In this document: positions 8,396 to 17,099 of the stretch, one piece after another | How positions within the stretch are numbered: position 1 is the stretch's first letter | How the letters are laid out: each line of letters starts with the position of its first letter | Assembly (NCBI RefSeq): GCF_022568815.1 | Contig: NZ_JAKZHX010000002.1 | Coordinates: 1 to 64,000, forward strand | DNA from: Undibacterium paludis | Lineage (GTDB): Bacteria; Pseudomonadota; Gammaproteobacteria; Burkholderiales; Burkholderiaceae_D | Direction: 5' to 3' | Length of the DNA stretch: 64,000 bases | Notes under the pieces: generated by a model | Told to the model about the DNA's origin: nothing | Databases searched by the model: none | The model's input: the letters and a program-made list of their open reading frames with translations, nothing else | Translations under genes and position numbers: made by a program

Positions 8396-9019
8396 TCACA
8401 CCAGAGCAACCATGACACCGGCTGCCGTCACCAGGGTGCCGGCGATTCTTTCAGTGATGACCGCATAACGCTCTTGTGTTGCCCAATGGCTGGCTTTGCT
8501 GGCCAGCATGCCGTATCCCAGCAGGATGAAAAATTCAGGAATGATGGAGCAGGCTGCCAGTATCAACATTTGCAGACCCACTGGCTGTCCTGGATCGATG
8601 AATTGCGGCAGGATGGCGACAAACATCAATAAGGTCTTGGGATTGGTCAATTGCAGCATAAGAGCACTGCTGAATATTCTCCTGCCGCTCAAAATAACAT
8701 TGCTCAGTGTTGATATGGTCAGTGGTGACGGTTTGCCAAAGATGGCTGACAGACCCAGGTAGACCAGATAGGCAGCGCCCAGGTATTTGATGACCATGAA
8801 AACCTGTGGTGATGCCAGTATCAAAGAACCTATACCGGTTGCCGACAGGGCGAAATAAATCGCATTGCCGGTCAGGATGCCCAATGTGACAAATAAAGAA
8901 GTGCGCCAGCCCCTGGCAATACCATAAGCTACTACCATCATGACGGCAGGGCCTGGGGATAGTGAAAGCGCCGCTTCTGTCACCGTGAACAAGGCCCAGC
9001 TTTCCAGATTCATTGCCAT
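8396..9019 (-). CDS. LysE/RhtB family amino-acid exporter
   Basis: A 207-residue inner-membrane protein with about six hydrophobic segments and the N-terminal LSPGPAVMMVVAYGIARGWR signature of the LysE/RhtB translocators, which export amino acids or their derivatives by proton antiport. It is the last gene of a run with metY and an alpha/beta hydrolase, 6 nt downstream of the hydrolase stop. Export of a homoserine- or methionine-type compound would suit that context, which is an inference. Two ATGs (9019, 9013) are close together and I took the first. Confidence 0.92.
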   Translation of the reverse strand: MAMNLESWALFTVTEAALSLSPGPAVMMVVAYGIARGWRTSLFVTLGILTGNAIYFALSATGIGSLILASPQVFMVIKYLGAAYLVYLGLSAIFGKPSPLTISTLSNVILSGRRIFSSALMLQLTNPKTLLMFVAILPQFIDPGQPVGLQMLILAACSIIPEFFILLGYGMLASKASHWATQERYAVITERIAGTLVTAAGVMVALV

Positions 9020-9025
9020 TGCGGA

Positions 9026-9832
9026 CTAAGCCCTCACAAATTCATGAATGGCGGACAGGACTTGTTCTGGCTGTTCTGACATCAGGGAATGGCCGCAATT
9101 TTCTATGATCTTTTGCTGGCTGTGCGGAATCGCCCGGGAAAGCGTCTGACTGGCTTTGGCGGGTGTCATCATGTCTTTTTTCCCGAGCAGGAATAAAACC
9201 GGACAATTGACTGATTGCGCGGCTAGTTCGCCGTTGGCGTAGGCATTGCAGGCAGAAAAGTCGGTATAAAAAACCTGGTCCGGGTTGATGGCTGATATCC
9301 TTTGCATCAAGCGCTGGCTGACGCCCATGACATAAAAACCCGGACCTGGGCAGGAGGGTTTATGAGCTATCGACGTATGCGACCAGATATTGACCATATC
9401 AATCGCAGTTTGCTCTTCATCGCGCGCTGCATTGAGCAGGGTATCGGACACGCGCATGGGATAGGCTGTGCCGACCAGAACCAGCTTGCTGACGCGCGTA
9501 CTTGCCTTGTGGCAGGTTTCCAGCGCAATCAGCGAACCCATGCTATGGCCGACCAGAGTTGCCTGTTGTATGCCGACGACGTCGAGCAAGGTCACCAGCC
9601 ATTCCGCCATTTGTTCAACACTTTTCAATGCCTCGCCCTTGCTGCGCCCGTGGCCAGGGAGGTCAACGGCCAGTACGTTAAAGCCGTGATGCGCGAGATA
9701 GCGTGTCTGCAAGCCCCAGACCGAGTGATCATTTTGTGCGCCATGAATAAAAACGATGGTGTGCAAGGCCGGATTGAAACTCTTGCCGCCTGTATAGCAA
9801 TAGGCGGTGTGTCCATTGATTTCAAATAACAT
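9026..9832 (-). CDS. Alpha/beta hydrolase
   Basis: A 268-residue serine alpha/beta hydrolase. HGAQNDHSVW (30-39) supplies the oxyanion hole, GHSMGS holds the nucleophile Ser97, and NCGHS gives the catalytic His248. Asp58-Pro-Gly-His and RSKG are typical of the 2-hydroxymuconate-hydrolase/BioH-like branch. The ATG at 9832 has an AAGGAG site that overlaps the end of metY; the metY stop is only 1 nt upstream, so the two are coupled. The frame is open further upstream inside metY, but that longer form is unlikely. The substrate is unknown. Hydrolysis of an O-acyl or thioester compound made or used by MetY is a guess from context. Confidence 0.9.
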   Translation of the reverse strand: MLFEINGHTAYCYTGGKSFNPALHTIVFIHGAQNDHSVWGLQTRYLAHHGFNVLAVDLPGHGRSKGEALKSVEQMAEWLVTLLDVVGIQQATLVGHSMGSLIALETCHKASTRVSKLVLVGTAYPMRVSDTLLNAARDEEQTAIDMVNIWSHTSIAHKPSCPGPGFYVMGVSQRLMQRISAINPDQVFYTDFSACNAYANGELAAQSVNCPVLFLLGKKDMMTPAKASQTLSRAIPHSQQKIIENCGHSLMSEQPEQVLSAIHEFVRA

Positions 9833-9833
9833 C

Positions 9834-11144
9834 TCAAGCTCCTTTCTGGGCAGTTTTGAGGCCACGCGCCAGGTCTTCAATCAAGTCATCGACATTTTCC
9901 AGGCCTATTGACAGACGCATGGTGCCTTCAGTGATGCCGGATGCAATCAGCTGTTCTGCCGGTACACGGAAATGCGTTGTCGATGCCGGGTGTATTGCCA
10001 AAGATTTGGCGTCACCGACATTGGCCAGATGTGAAAAGATGCCCAGGCTTTCTATGAAACGCTGACCGGCCGCGCGGTTACCCTTGATGTTGAAGGAAAA
10101 TACCGCACCACAACCGTTGGGCAGCAATGTCTTTGCCAGTTCATAGTCAGGATGTGTATCAAGTTCCGGATAAGAAACCGAGTCCACTGCCGGGTGCGAA
10201 ACCAGGAATTCAACCACTTTGCGGGTATTTGCTACATGCTTGTCCATGCGCAAACCCAGGGTTTCAATGCCTTGCAATATGGTGAAGGCATTGTGCGGGC
10301 TCATACAGGCGCCAAAGTCGCGCAGACCTTCACGCCGTGCGCGTAATGAAAACGCAGCAACCGTCGATTCTTCTGCGAAAACCATGCCATGAAAGCCGTC
10401 ATAGGGCTCGCAGAGCTCGGCAAATCTGCCACTGGCCTCATAGGCTGCCTGCCAGTCAAATGTGCCGCCATCGACCAGCAGACCACCTATGGCAGTGCCA
10501 TGGCCGCACAGGAATTTGGTCGCTGAATGAAACACCAGGTCAGCACCATGATCAAATGGTTTTAACAGATACGGCGTTGTGAAGGTTGCGTCCAACATCA
10601 AGGGTAAATGATTTGCGTGGGCAATGTCTGCCACGGCCGGTATGTTCAATACGTCCAGTCCAGGATTGCCCAGGGTTTCTGCAAACAGGACCTTGGTATT
10701 GGGGCGTATTGCGTTGCGCCAGGCATTAAGGTCACGTGGATCAACAAAAGTGGTCTCTATGCCAAAACGCTTCATGGTGTAGGCCAGCAGGTTTTGAGAT
10801 CCGCCATATAAAGCCCGCGATGCGACAACGTGGGAACCGGCTCCGGCAATGGTGGTCAGCCCCAGGTGCATGGCTGCTTGCCCGCTGGCAACTGCCAGTC
10901 CGGCAACACCGCCCTCCAGTGCAGCAATCCTTTCTTCCAGGACTGCATTGGTGGGATTGGAAATGCGTGAATAAACATGACCTGCACGTTCCATATTGAA
11001 CAGCGAGGCAGCGTGGTCAGAGTCTTTGAAAACAAACGAGGATGTCAGGTAGATAGGTGTCGCGCGTGCACCGGTTGCCGGGTCAGGTGCAGCACCGGCA
11101 TGCAGTGAAAGGGTGTCGAAGCCGTGGTATTTAGGTCCACTCAT
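9834..11144 (-). CDS. metY: O-acetylhomoserine sulfhydrylase (aminocarboxypropyltransferase)
   Basis: A 436-residue PLP enzyme of the Cys/Met metabolism family that makes homocysteine from O-acetylhomoserine and sulfide in the cytosol. YSRISNPTN (59-67), the PLP-ring Asp185 (MLDATFTTP) and the Schiff-base Lys210 (HSATKFLCGHGT) are all present. The extra segment after GGTFDW and the total length fit MetY better than MetB or MetZ. The start at 11144 has a GGAGAG site; the frame is open 47 codons further upstream but that extension has no family character. It heads an operon with a hydrolase and a LysE-type exporter and is divergent from a CBS protein gene. Confidence 0.93.
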   Translation of the reverse strand: MSGPKYHGFDTLSLHAGAAPDPATGARATPIYLTSSFVFKDSDHAASLFNMERAGHVYSRISNPTNAVLEERIAALEGGVAGLAVASGQAAMHLGLTTIAGAGSHVVASRALYGGSQNLLAYTMKRFGIETTFVDPRDLNAWRNAIRPNTKVLFAETLGNPGLDVLNIPAVADIAHANHLPLMLDATFTTPYLLKPFDHGADLVFHSATKFLCGHGTAIGGLLVDGGTFDWQAAYEASGRFAELCEPYDGFHGMVFAEESTVAAFSLRARREGLRDFGACMSPHNAFTILQGIETLGLRMDKHVANTRKVVEFLVSHPAVDSVSYPELDTHPDYELAKTLLPNGCGAVFSFNIKGNRAAGQRFIESLGIFSHLANVGDAKSLAIHPASTTHFRVPAEQLIASGITEGTMRLSIGLENVDDLIEDLARGLKTAQKGA

Positions 11145-11320
11145 GAGGGAACTCTCCGTATTGTAATCGCGCAATGCTACCATCGCAGCATGGCAGCTTG
11201 CAAAATCACTTGCAAAATGACTGTGTTTTCGCAAGGAATTCATGTTACCTGCTGGATTTTTTGCAAGGCTTGCGATACATTGCAATTAACGTCCACAAAA
11301 ACATATACGCGGAGGGGCAT
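11145..11320. promoter_or_regulatory. Divergent regulatory region with four CTTGCAAAA-like boxes
   Basis: The spacer between metY and the CBS gene holds two adjacent direct copies of a 12-mer, CTTGCAAAATSA, at 11197-11208 and 11209-11220, and two copies in the opposite orientation at 11226-11235 (CTTGCGAAAA on the minus strand) and 11256-11267 (CTTGCAAAAAAT on the minus strand). Four copies within about 70 bases look like binding sites for a transcription factor. No regulator gene is adjacent and I do not recognise the motif. Confidence 0.5.
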
Positions 11321-11770
11321 ATGAAAGTCTCAGAAATACTTCAGGTGAAAGGCAATATCCTTTTCACTATCACTCCGGATACCCCGATTACCGAAGCGGT
11401 CAGTGTTATGGAAGAAAAAGACATTGGTTCTCTGGTCGTCATGGAATATGGCGACCTAGCAGGCATACTGACTTTTCGTGAGGTAATTCGTGCCATACAC
11501 AAAAATAACGGCTCACTCGGCAATGGTACCGTGCGCAAATACATGGATGATCACCCCTTGACCGTGACACCAGAAACCGAAGTCAACGAAGTACGTCGTA
11601 TGATGCTGGAAAAGCACTCGCGTTACCTGCCTGTGATGGATGCAAAAACCTTGCTGGGTGTTATCTCCTTCTATGACGTAGCCAAAGCCGTGCTGGAAGC
11701 ACAAAGCTTTGAAAACAAGATGTTGAAAGCCTATATTCGTGATTGGCCTGTTGAAGAAAACGAGCAATGA
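11321..11770 (+). CDS. CBS domain pair protein
   Basis: A 149-residue protein made almost only of two CBS domains (about 1-60 and 70-135). Segments such as TPITEAVSVMEEKDIGSLVVM and GILTFREVIRAI, then TPETEVNEVRRMMLEKHSRYLPVMD and GVISFYDVAKAV, are typical Bateman-module repeats that bind adenine nucleotides. It is cytosolic and probably a regulator or sensor without its own catalytic domain. The ATG at 11321 follows GGAGGGGCAT. It is followed by a strong terminator at 11794, so it is monocistronic. Confidence 0.92.
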   Translation: MKVSEILQVKGNILFTITPDTPITEAVSVMEEKDIGSLVVMEYGDLAGILTFREVIRAIHKNNGSLGNGTVRKYMDDHPLTVTPETEVNEVRRMMLEKHSRYLPVMDAKTLLGVISFYDVAKAVLEAQSFENKMLKAYIRDWPVEENEQ

Positions 11771-11793
11771 TCAAGGATGCCTGATTAAATCTG

Positions 11794-11830
11794 AAAACGC
11801 CCGCGAGCCTGACTGCGGGCGTTTTTTATT
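11794..11830 (+). terminator. Rho-independent terminator after CBS gene
   Basis: An 11-bp perfect stem, AAAACGCCCGC (11794-11804) with GCGGGCGTTTT (11815-11825), a 10-base loop, and a run of six T starting inside the right arm. It ends the CBS transcript before the flavoprotein gene. Confidence 0.92.
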
Positions 11831-11881
11831 GCCTCTTGTCGTCTCAAGTGTGCCTAAACTGCATTGAAAAAGGACATAAAT

Positions 11882-12874
11882 ATGCATATCGCCGTTGTTG
11901 GTGCTGGAATCGCAGGTTTGACTATTGCGCGACAATTGCAAACCCAAGGTCATCATGTAACCGTGTATGAAAAAAGCATGGGTGTCAGTGGCCGTATGAG
12001 TACCCGGCAAACTGAGCTTGGCGGGTTTGATCATGGCGCCCAGTATTTCACAGCCAGCTCTCCCCGGTTTAAAAAAGAAGTGGCGGACTGGAAAAAATTT
12101 GGCTGGATAGTGCCCTGGAATGCCAAACTGGTGACCCTTGATGCAGGGAAAGCCAAGGCTGCCGGGCAATCCGGTACCCGTTATGTGCCAGTACCGGGCA
12201 TGAGTGCTCTTGGCAAGCAACTGGCGCACGGGCTTGATGTCCGCACTGAACATCAGGTTGGCGCTATTGAAGCACTGGGCAAGCAGTGGTTGTTATCAAT
12301 ACGCGCAAGCACCGTGCCCGTAGCCGCCACTGCCGGTCCATTTGATGCGGTGATACTGGCGATGCCAGCAGATCAAGCTGAACCTTTGTTGAGTGTGCTC
12401 CCGCCATTGTCCAAGCAAGCCAGGTCAGCCAGCCTGGCGCCATGCTGGACCTTGATGCTGGGTTTCCAGCATTCGCTGGATTTGCCGTATGACGGCGCCT
12501 GGGTCAATAACTCGCGCCTGGGCTGGATCGCTCGCGACGATATCAAGCCGCAGCACAGGGCAGGAGAGCGCTGGGTTTGTCATGCGACAGCCGCCTGGAG
12601 TGTGGAGCATCTTGAAGATGATGCCGAACGCGTCAAGGAAAAATTGAGCAAGGCTTTCCACGAGGCTACAGGCAGCTGGATACAGCCTATCCATGCTGTT
12701 GCCCATCGCTGGCGATATGCCCAGGCAGACAAGCCACTGGCGACAGACTTCCTCTGGGATGCGAAAAAGGGAATAGGTGCATGCGGAGACTGGTTCAGTG
12801 CCGGGCTCGATGGTGCCGGCAAGGTGGAAAATGCATTTTTGAGCGCCGTTGCGCTGGCCAGGACTATTGGCTGA
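11882..12874 (+). CDS. NAD(P)/FAD-dependent oxidoreductase, renalase-like
   Basis: A 330-residue flavoprotein. The FAD-binding GxGxxG motif VVGAGIAG opens the protein (residues 5-12), followed by the acidic end of strand 2 (YEK) and GRMSTRQTELGGFDHGAQYF, which is characteristic of bacterial renalase-like amine oxidases. The C-terminal WFSAGLDGAGKVENAFLSA is the second FAD contact. Bacterial renalases oxidise isomeric dihydro-NAD(P) forms; the true substrate here is not known. The ATG at 11882 has an AAGGAC site; an in-frame TTG at 11864 is less likely. It stands alone between two terminator-like hairpins. Confidence 0.85.
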   Translation: MHIAVVGAGIAGLTIARQLQTQGHHVTVYEKSMGVSGRMSTRQTELGGFDHGAQYFTASSPRFKKEVADWKKFGWIVPWNAKLVTLDAGKAKAAGQSGTRYVPVPGMSALGKQLAHGLDVRTEHQVGAIEALGKQWLLSIRASTVPVAATAGPFDAVILAMPADQAEPLLSVLPPLSKQARSASLAPCWTLMLGFQHSLDLPYDGAWVNNSRLGWIARDDIKPQHRAGERWVCHATAAWSVEHLEDDAERVKEKLSKAFHEATGSWIQPIHAVAHRWRYAQADKPLATDFLWDAKKGIGACGDWFSAGLDGAGKVENAFLSAVALARTIG

Positions 12875-12975
12875 GCTAACATGCATGCAGTTGCGCTATT
12901 GTGATGTATGCGGCAGGTGTTGGTTGATTTCAAGCCTGAAACCTGCCCAGTCTCAATGAACTCGTGCTGACCTGC

Positions 12976-12999
12976 TTGCCGGTGGACTCAAACCGGCAA
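12976..12999. terminator. Terminator-like hairpin between convergent genes
   Basis: A perfect 8-bp stem, TTGCCGGT (12976-12983) with ACCGGCAA (12992-12999) and an 8-base loop, followed on the + strand by TGGCTTTATT. It lies between the flavoprotein gene and the convergent cupin gene. Confidence 0.45.
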
Positions 13000-13014
13000 T
13001 GGCTTTATTGTGGC

Positions 13015-13488
13015 CTAATTCAGTATCCTGGCCAGTCCACGGGCGGGTGTGCCGGCATCATGCAAGGTCCATGATTTGCGTATGCCTTTAGGGACATGCC
13101 ACAAGGCAGTTGTACCAGCACGGAAAAAAGCTGTCTCGCCCGGCTTCAGGGAAAAACGTTGGCCCTGGTATTCAATGTCAACACCGCCGTCCAGTACATA
13201 GATGGCTTCGTCCAACTGGTAGTGCCACTCGAAGGTGGACGGGCCGTCACATTCAAAGATTCCTGAACTGGTCTTTCCATCATGGGATTTGAAAAACTCT
13301 GTTGCCCTGAAGTTGGGTTTGCCTTCCTTGATCCAGGACGGATCAACTTCAAAGGGCTGCACTGGCAATTTTCTGGCTACGCTGGTTGCTGGTTGCACTT
13401 GTGTAATATAGGCAACGGCCTGGTAAGAGCTGGCGCCCAGTAAAGTGATGATGCCGGCAGCAATTGCGATGGTCAGAGATCTTTTCAT
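13015..13488 (-). CDS. Cupin domain protein with N-terminal membrane anchor
   Basis: A 157-residue protein. Residues 1-28 form a positively charged start and a hydrophobic stretch, either a signal peptide or an uncleaved anchor, so the cupin would lie in the periplasm. The cupin barrel (about 60-150) resembles the DUF861/cupin_3 group (FECDGPSTFEWHYQLDEAIYVLDG, then KPGETAFFRAGTTALWHVP). Metal-ligand candidates are His and Glu in FEWHYQLDE and His in LWHVP. The start at 13488 has a GGAG about ten bases upstream. It is monocistronic as far as I can see, and its function is unknown. Confidence 0.82.
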   Translation of the reverse strand: MKRSLTIAIAAGIITLLGASSYQAVAYITQVQPATSVARKLPVQPFEVDPSWIKEGKPNFRATEFFKSHDGKTSSGIFECDGPSTFEWHYQLDEAIYVLDGGVDIEYQGQRFSLKPGETAFFRAGTTALWHVPKGIRKSWTLHDAGTPARGLARILN

Positions 13489-13588
13489 ATGGTATCTACT
13501 CCATAACTACATGCTGGAAGCATAACATCAGCTGTCAAATGGATATGATAAATAAAGTCAAAATCATACGATGTCTTACCGCCTCCTT

Positions 13589-15379
13589 CTATGCGATATG
13601 ACTGCGTTCACCTGTTTGCAAGCGCCATAATGCAGCATAACCGCCGTTTTGCGCCAGTAATTCTTCATGTGAGCCACTTTCGACGATTTGGCCAGCTTCC
13701 ATCAAATATATGCAATCAGCCTGGCGAACGGTGGACAGACGATGGGCAATGACGATAGTAGTGCGATCACGACTGATGACATCCAGGCTGCGCTGAATTG
13801 CGGCTTCCGTCTCATTGTCAACCGCACTGGTCGCCTCATCAAGTATCAGCAGGGGCGGATTTTTCAGGATCGCCCTAGCAAGCGCCAGTCGTTGACGTTG
13901 TCCGCCCGATAATTTCTGGCCGCGCTCCCCTATGCGGGTCGCGAAACCCAATGGTAGTTTATTGATGAATTCCGTGGCTTCTGCCGCTTCTGCTGCTTTC
14001 CTGATGTCCGTATCGCTGGCATCGTGCATACCATAAGCAATATTGTCAGCAATCGTGCCGTCAGTCAGAAAACTGTCTTGTGCAACATAACCTATCGTGC
14101 GACGCAAATCCTGGAGATTGATTTCATTGATCTCCAGGTCATCAACAGTGATTCTCCCTGACTGCGCTGAATAAAAGCGCAACAGCAATTTCACCAGGGT
14201 TGACTTGCCGGAACCGGTTGAGCCGACAAACGCAACGGTCTTGCCGGCAGGAATATGCAGGTTGATATCTTGCAAGGTTTTTTGTTCGCCATAGGCGAAG
14301 CTGACTTGTTCAAAACGTAGTTCGCCCCTGGTCTGGGCTGGCGAGATATGCTTGCCTTCATAGGGAATGCTGATCTTGGTATCAAGCAAGCCCATGGCGC
14401 GGTCTATTGCTGACATGGAGCGCTGGTACATATCTGCAACCTCGGCCAGTCCTGTCATCGGCCATAGCAGGCGTTGGGTCAGGTAGACCAGTACAGAATA
14501 GGCGCCGACGGCAAGATCACCTTGCAGCGTCAGCCAGCCACCATAGACCAGGGTAGCTGTAAAACCGGCCAGAATTGCCATGCGTATCACCGGTGTGATT
14601 GCTGAACTGATGGCAATGGCACGGCTGTTGGCGTCTCGATATGCGTTGCTGGCTTCGGCGATATGGTTTTTTTCGAAGGCTTCTGTTGCGAATGCCTTGA
14701 TGGTCGCCAGGCCAAGCAAATTATTATTCAGGCGCGCACTGACGTCGCCAGCGGCTTCACGTACTTTGGAATACCGAGGTGCCAGTTTTTTCTGGAACCA
14801 GAATGCGCCGATCAGAATTGCCGGGACTGGTAGCAGGGAGATGATGGCCAGCGATGGCTGCAAGGTAAAGAAGACGGCACTGACCATGATGGATGAACAT
14901 ATCACCTGGATGATCTGGTTTGCACCGCCGTTGAGGAAGCGCTCCATCTGGTTGATGTCTTCATTTAAGATGGACATCAGATTGCCAGTGCGTTGATTTT
15001 CAAAATAAGCCATTTCCAGCTTTTGTACATGATCATAGGTATCAAGCCGCAGATCGTGTTGCAGGTTTTGTGCGAGCTTGCGCCATTTTAGTGACAACAG
15101 GTATTCGAACCAGGATTCCCCACCCCAGATCAACGCGTTGACTGCACCAAGAAACATCAATTGATGCCAGGTGTCCGTAATGCCAAAGCCGCCCAGCACC
15201 CGCTTTGCCAGAAAACTCTTGTCACCGTTGATGACGATATCAACTGCGACGCCGATTAACACTTCAGGCAAGACATCAAAAAATTTATTCAGTATCGAGT
15301 AAATGGTCGCAAGGCGGAAATCATTGCGATAGGCTCTGGCATATTGAAGCAGTTTTTTTAAAGGATGAACTGGCGGCAT
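13589..15379 (-). CDS. ABC transporter, fused permease and ATPase (exporter type)
   Basis: A 596-residue half-transporter of the MsbA/ABCB type. The transmembrane domain of about six helices (1-310) precedes a nucleotide-binding domain with Walker A GSTGSGKST (about 386-394), signature LSGGQRQR (about 490), Walker B LLILDEATSA (about 512) and the switch His in IAHRLS. Homodimers of this kind export lipids, drugs or peptides across the inner membrane. Nothing next to it tells the cargo: lysS is upstream beyond a terminator and a cupin gene is downstream. No clear Shine-Dalgarno sequence precedes the ATG at 15379. Confidence 0.93.
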   Translation of the reverse strand: MPPVHPLKKLLQYARAYRNDFRLATIYSILNKFFDVLPEVLIGVAVDIVINGDKSFLAKRVLGGFGITDTWHQLMFLGAVNALIWGGESWFEYLLSLKWRKLAQNLQHDLRLDTYDHVQKLEMAYFENQRTGNLMSILNEDINQMERFLNGGANQIIQVICSSIMVSAVFFTLQPSLAIISLLPVPAILIGAFWFQKKLAPRYSKVREAAGDVSARLNNNLLGLATIKAFATEAFEKNHIAEASNAYRDANSRAIAISSAITPVIRMAILAGFTATLVYGGWLTLQGDLAVGAYSVLVYLTQRLLWPMTGLAEVADMYQRSMSAIDRAMGLLDTKISIPYEGKHISPAQTRGELRFEQVSFAYGEQKTLQDINLHIPAGKTVAFVGSTGSGKSTLVKLLLRFYSAQSGRITVDDLEINEINLQDLRRTIGYVAQDSFLTDGTIADNIAYGMHDASDTDIRKAAEAAEATEFINKLPLGFATRIGERGQKLSGGQRQRLALARAILKNPPLLILDEATSAVDNETEAAIQRSLDVISRDRTTIVIAHRLSTVRQADCIYLMEAGQIVESGSHEELLAQNGGYAALWRLQTGERSHIA

Positions 15380-15416
15380 GGTTTGGGAAATGAATTGGGA
15401 ATGCTGCTGGGAAACG

Positions 15417-15446
15417 AAAAAGGACTGTAAATTCTACAGTCCTTTT
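15417..15446 (-). terminator. Rho-independent terminator of lysS
   Basis: A perfect 12-bp inverted repeat, AAAAGGACTGTA (15418-15429) with TACAGTCCTTTT (15435-15446) and a 5-base loop. On the minus strand it is followed by a T-run and lies about 30 bases after the lysS stop. Confidence 0.85.
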
Positions 15447-15477
15447 CTTGTTTGCGTTTATTTGCTCAGACGCTTGT

Positions 15478-17016
15478 TCAGTCTTCGCGACGCAGATGCG
15501 GGAACAGGATGACGTCACGGATGTTAGGTGAATCCGTAATCAGCATCATCAGGCGGTCTATGCCTATGCCACAGCCACCGGTTGGCGGCAGGCCATATTC
15601 CAGGGCGCGGATATAGTCGGCGTCATAGTACATGGCTTCTTCATCACCGGCATCCTTGGCGGCAACCTGTGCCTGGAAGCGGGCAGCCTGGTCTTCAGCG
15701 TCATTCAATTCCGAGAAGCCATTGGCGATTTCGCGGCCTGTCATGAACAACTCGAAACGCTCCGTAATACCTGCGACTGTGTCTGAAGCGCGTGCCAGTG
15801 GCGATACTTCGACCGGGTAATCGATGATGTAGGTCGGGTCCCACAATTGTGCTTCTGCTGTTTCTTCAAACAGGGCCAGTTGCAAGGCACCCAGGCCAGC
15901 TGTGGCGAAAGGCTTGACACCAAACTTCAGCAATTCTGTCTTGATGAATTCGGCATCATGCAATTGCTCGTTGGTGTAATGCGGCGCATATTTGTTGATG
16001 GCACCAACGATGGTCAGACGCTGGAAAGGCTTGCTCAGATCGAGCTCTCGCCCCTGGTAGGTCAGGACAGCCGTACCATGCGCATCTTCAGCTGCCTTGC
16101 GTATGACCTGTTCGGTAAAGTCCATCAGCCATTTGTAATCGACATAGGCTGCATAGAATTCCATCATCGTGAATTCAGGGTTGTGGCGTGGAGATACGCC
16201 TTCATTGCGGAAGTTGCGGTTGACTTCAAATACACGATTGAAACCACCGACGACCAGGCGTTTCAGGTACAGTTCCGGTGCAATGCGCAGGTACATTTGC
16301 ATGTCCAGCGCATTGTGGTGGGTAATGAAGGGCTTGGCTGCTGCACCGCCAGGTATCACGTGCAGCATCGGTGTTTCCACTTCCATGAAATCATTGCTGT
16401 TCATGAACGTGCGTATGGAGTTCATGGCTGCAGTACGCGCCTTGAATGTGCGGCGTGTATCTTCACTCATGATCAGGTCAACATAGCGCTGGCGATACTT
16501 GGTTTCCTGATTGGCTAGGCCGTGGAATTTATCCGGCAAAGGACGCAGGGACTTGGTCAGCAGGCGCAAAGTACTGACTTTGATGGTCAATTCGTCTGTC
16601 TTGGTTTTGAACAGTACACCGACAACACCGAGAATATCACCCAGGTCGTACTGATGGAATGCTTCCATCTCGGCTTCGCCAGTTTTGTCAGTTGTGACAT
16701 ACAACTGTATGCGACCATCAGCCTTGATGCCGGAAGCATCCTGCAATGTAGCAAAAGCGGCCTTCTTGCCCGCCGGGCGGCTCAGCATCATGCGGCCGGC
16801 AACGCTGACTTCGACATTCAACGCTTCCAGTTCTTCGCGGCTCATGGCACTGTATTTTTCTTGCAGCTCAGCAGCTTTGTGCTCGGGGCGGAAGTCATTC
16901 GGGAATGCGACGCCTTTGGCGCGAATGGCGTCAAGTTTGGCGCGACGGACGGCGATGACGGAGTTTTCGTCAACGGCTACTTCTTCAACTGATGAGGTAT
17001 TATTGATTTCAGACAT
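15478..17016 (-). CDS. lysS: Lysyl-tRNA synthetase, class II
   Basis: A 512-residue class IIb aminoacyl-tRNA synthetase that charges tRNA-Lys with lysine in the cytosol. The N-terminal OB-fold anticodon-binding domain (about 70-180) includes [17 protein letters not shown]. Motif 1 runs through FMEVETPML, motif 2 is [19 protein letters not shown], and motif 3 is [12 protein letters not shown] near the C-terminus. The length is normal. The ATG at 17016 has an AGGGGAAATTT ribosome site. It follows prfB by 83 nt on the same strand, an arrangement common in proteobacteria, and ends in a strong terminator. Confidence 0.97.
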   Translation of the reverse strand: MSEINNTSSVEEVAVDENSVIAVRRAKLDAIRAKGVAFPNDFRPEHKAAELQEKYSAMSREELEALNVEVSVAGRMMLSRPAGKKAAFATLQDASGIKADGRIQLYVTTDKTGEAEMEAFHQYDLGDILGVVGVLFKTKTDELTIKVSTLRLLTKSLRPLPDKFHGLANQETKYRQRYVDLIMSEDTRRTFKARTAAMNSIRTFMNSNDFMEVETPMLHVIPGGAAAKPFITHHNALDMQMYLRIAPELYLKRLVVGGFNRVFEVNRNFRNEGVSPRHNPEFTMMEFYAAYVDYKWLMDFTEQVIRKAAEDAHGTAVLTYQGRELDLSKPFQRLTIVGAINKYAPHYTNEQLHDAEFIKTELLKFGVKPFATAGLGALQLALFEETAEAQLWDPTYIIDYPVEVSPLARASDTVAGITERFELFMTGREIANGFSELNDAEDQAARFQAQVAAKDAGDEEAMYYDADYIRALEYGLPPTGGCGIGIDRLMMLITDSPNIRDVILFPHLRRED

Positions 17017-17099
17017 AAATTTCCCCTAGGGAGGGCTGGCATCTGGCCGGCAGGTTTTGATTCTTTAAGGTAGCGCAGGGTACGTGCCTGCGCACAGGA

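Noticed and set aside
15847-16518. A 223-codon open frame opposite lysS
   Set aside because: Shadow of lysS; no ribosome site or motif.
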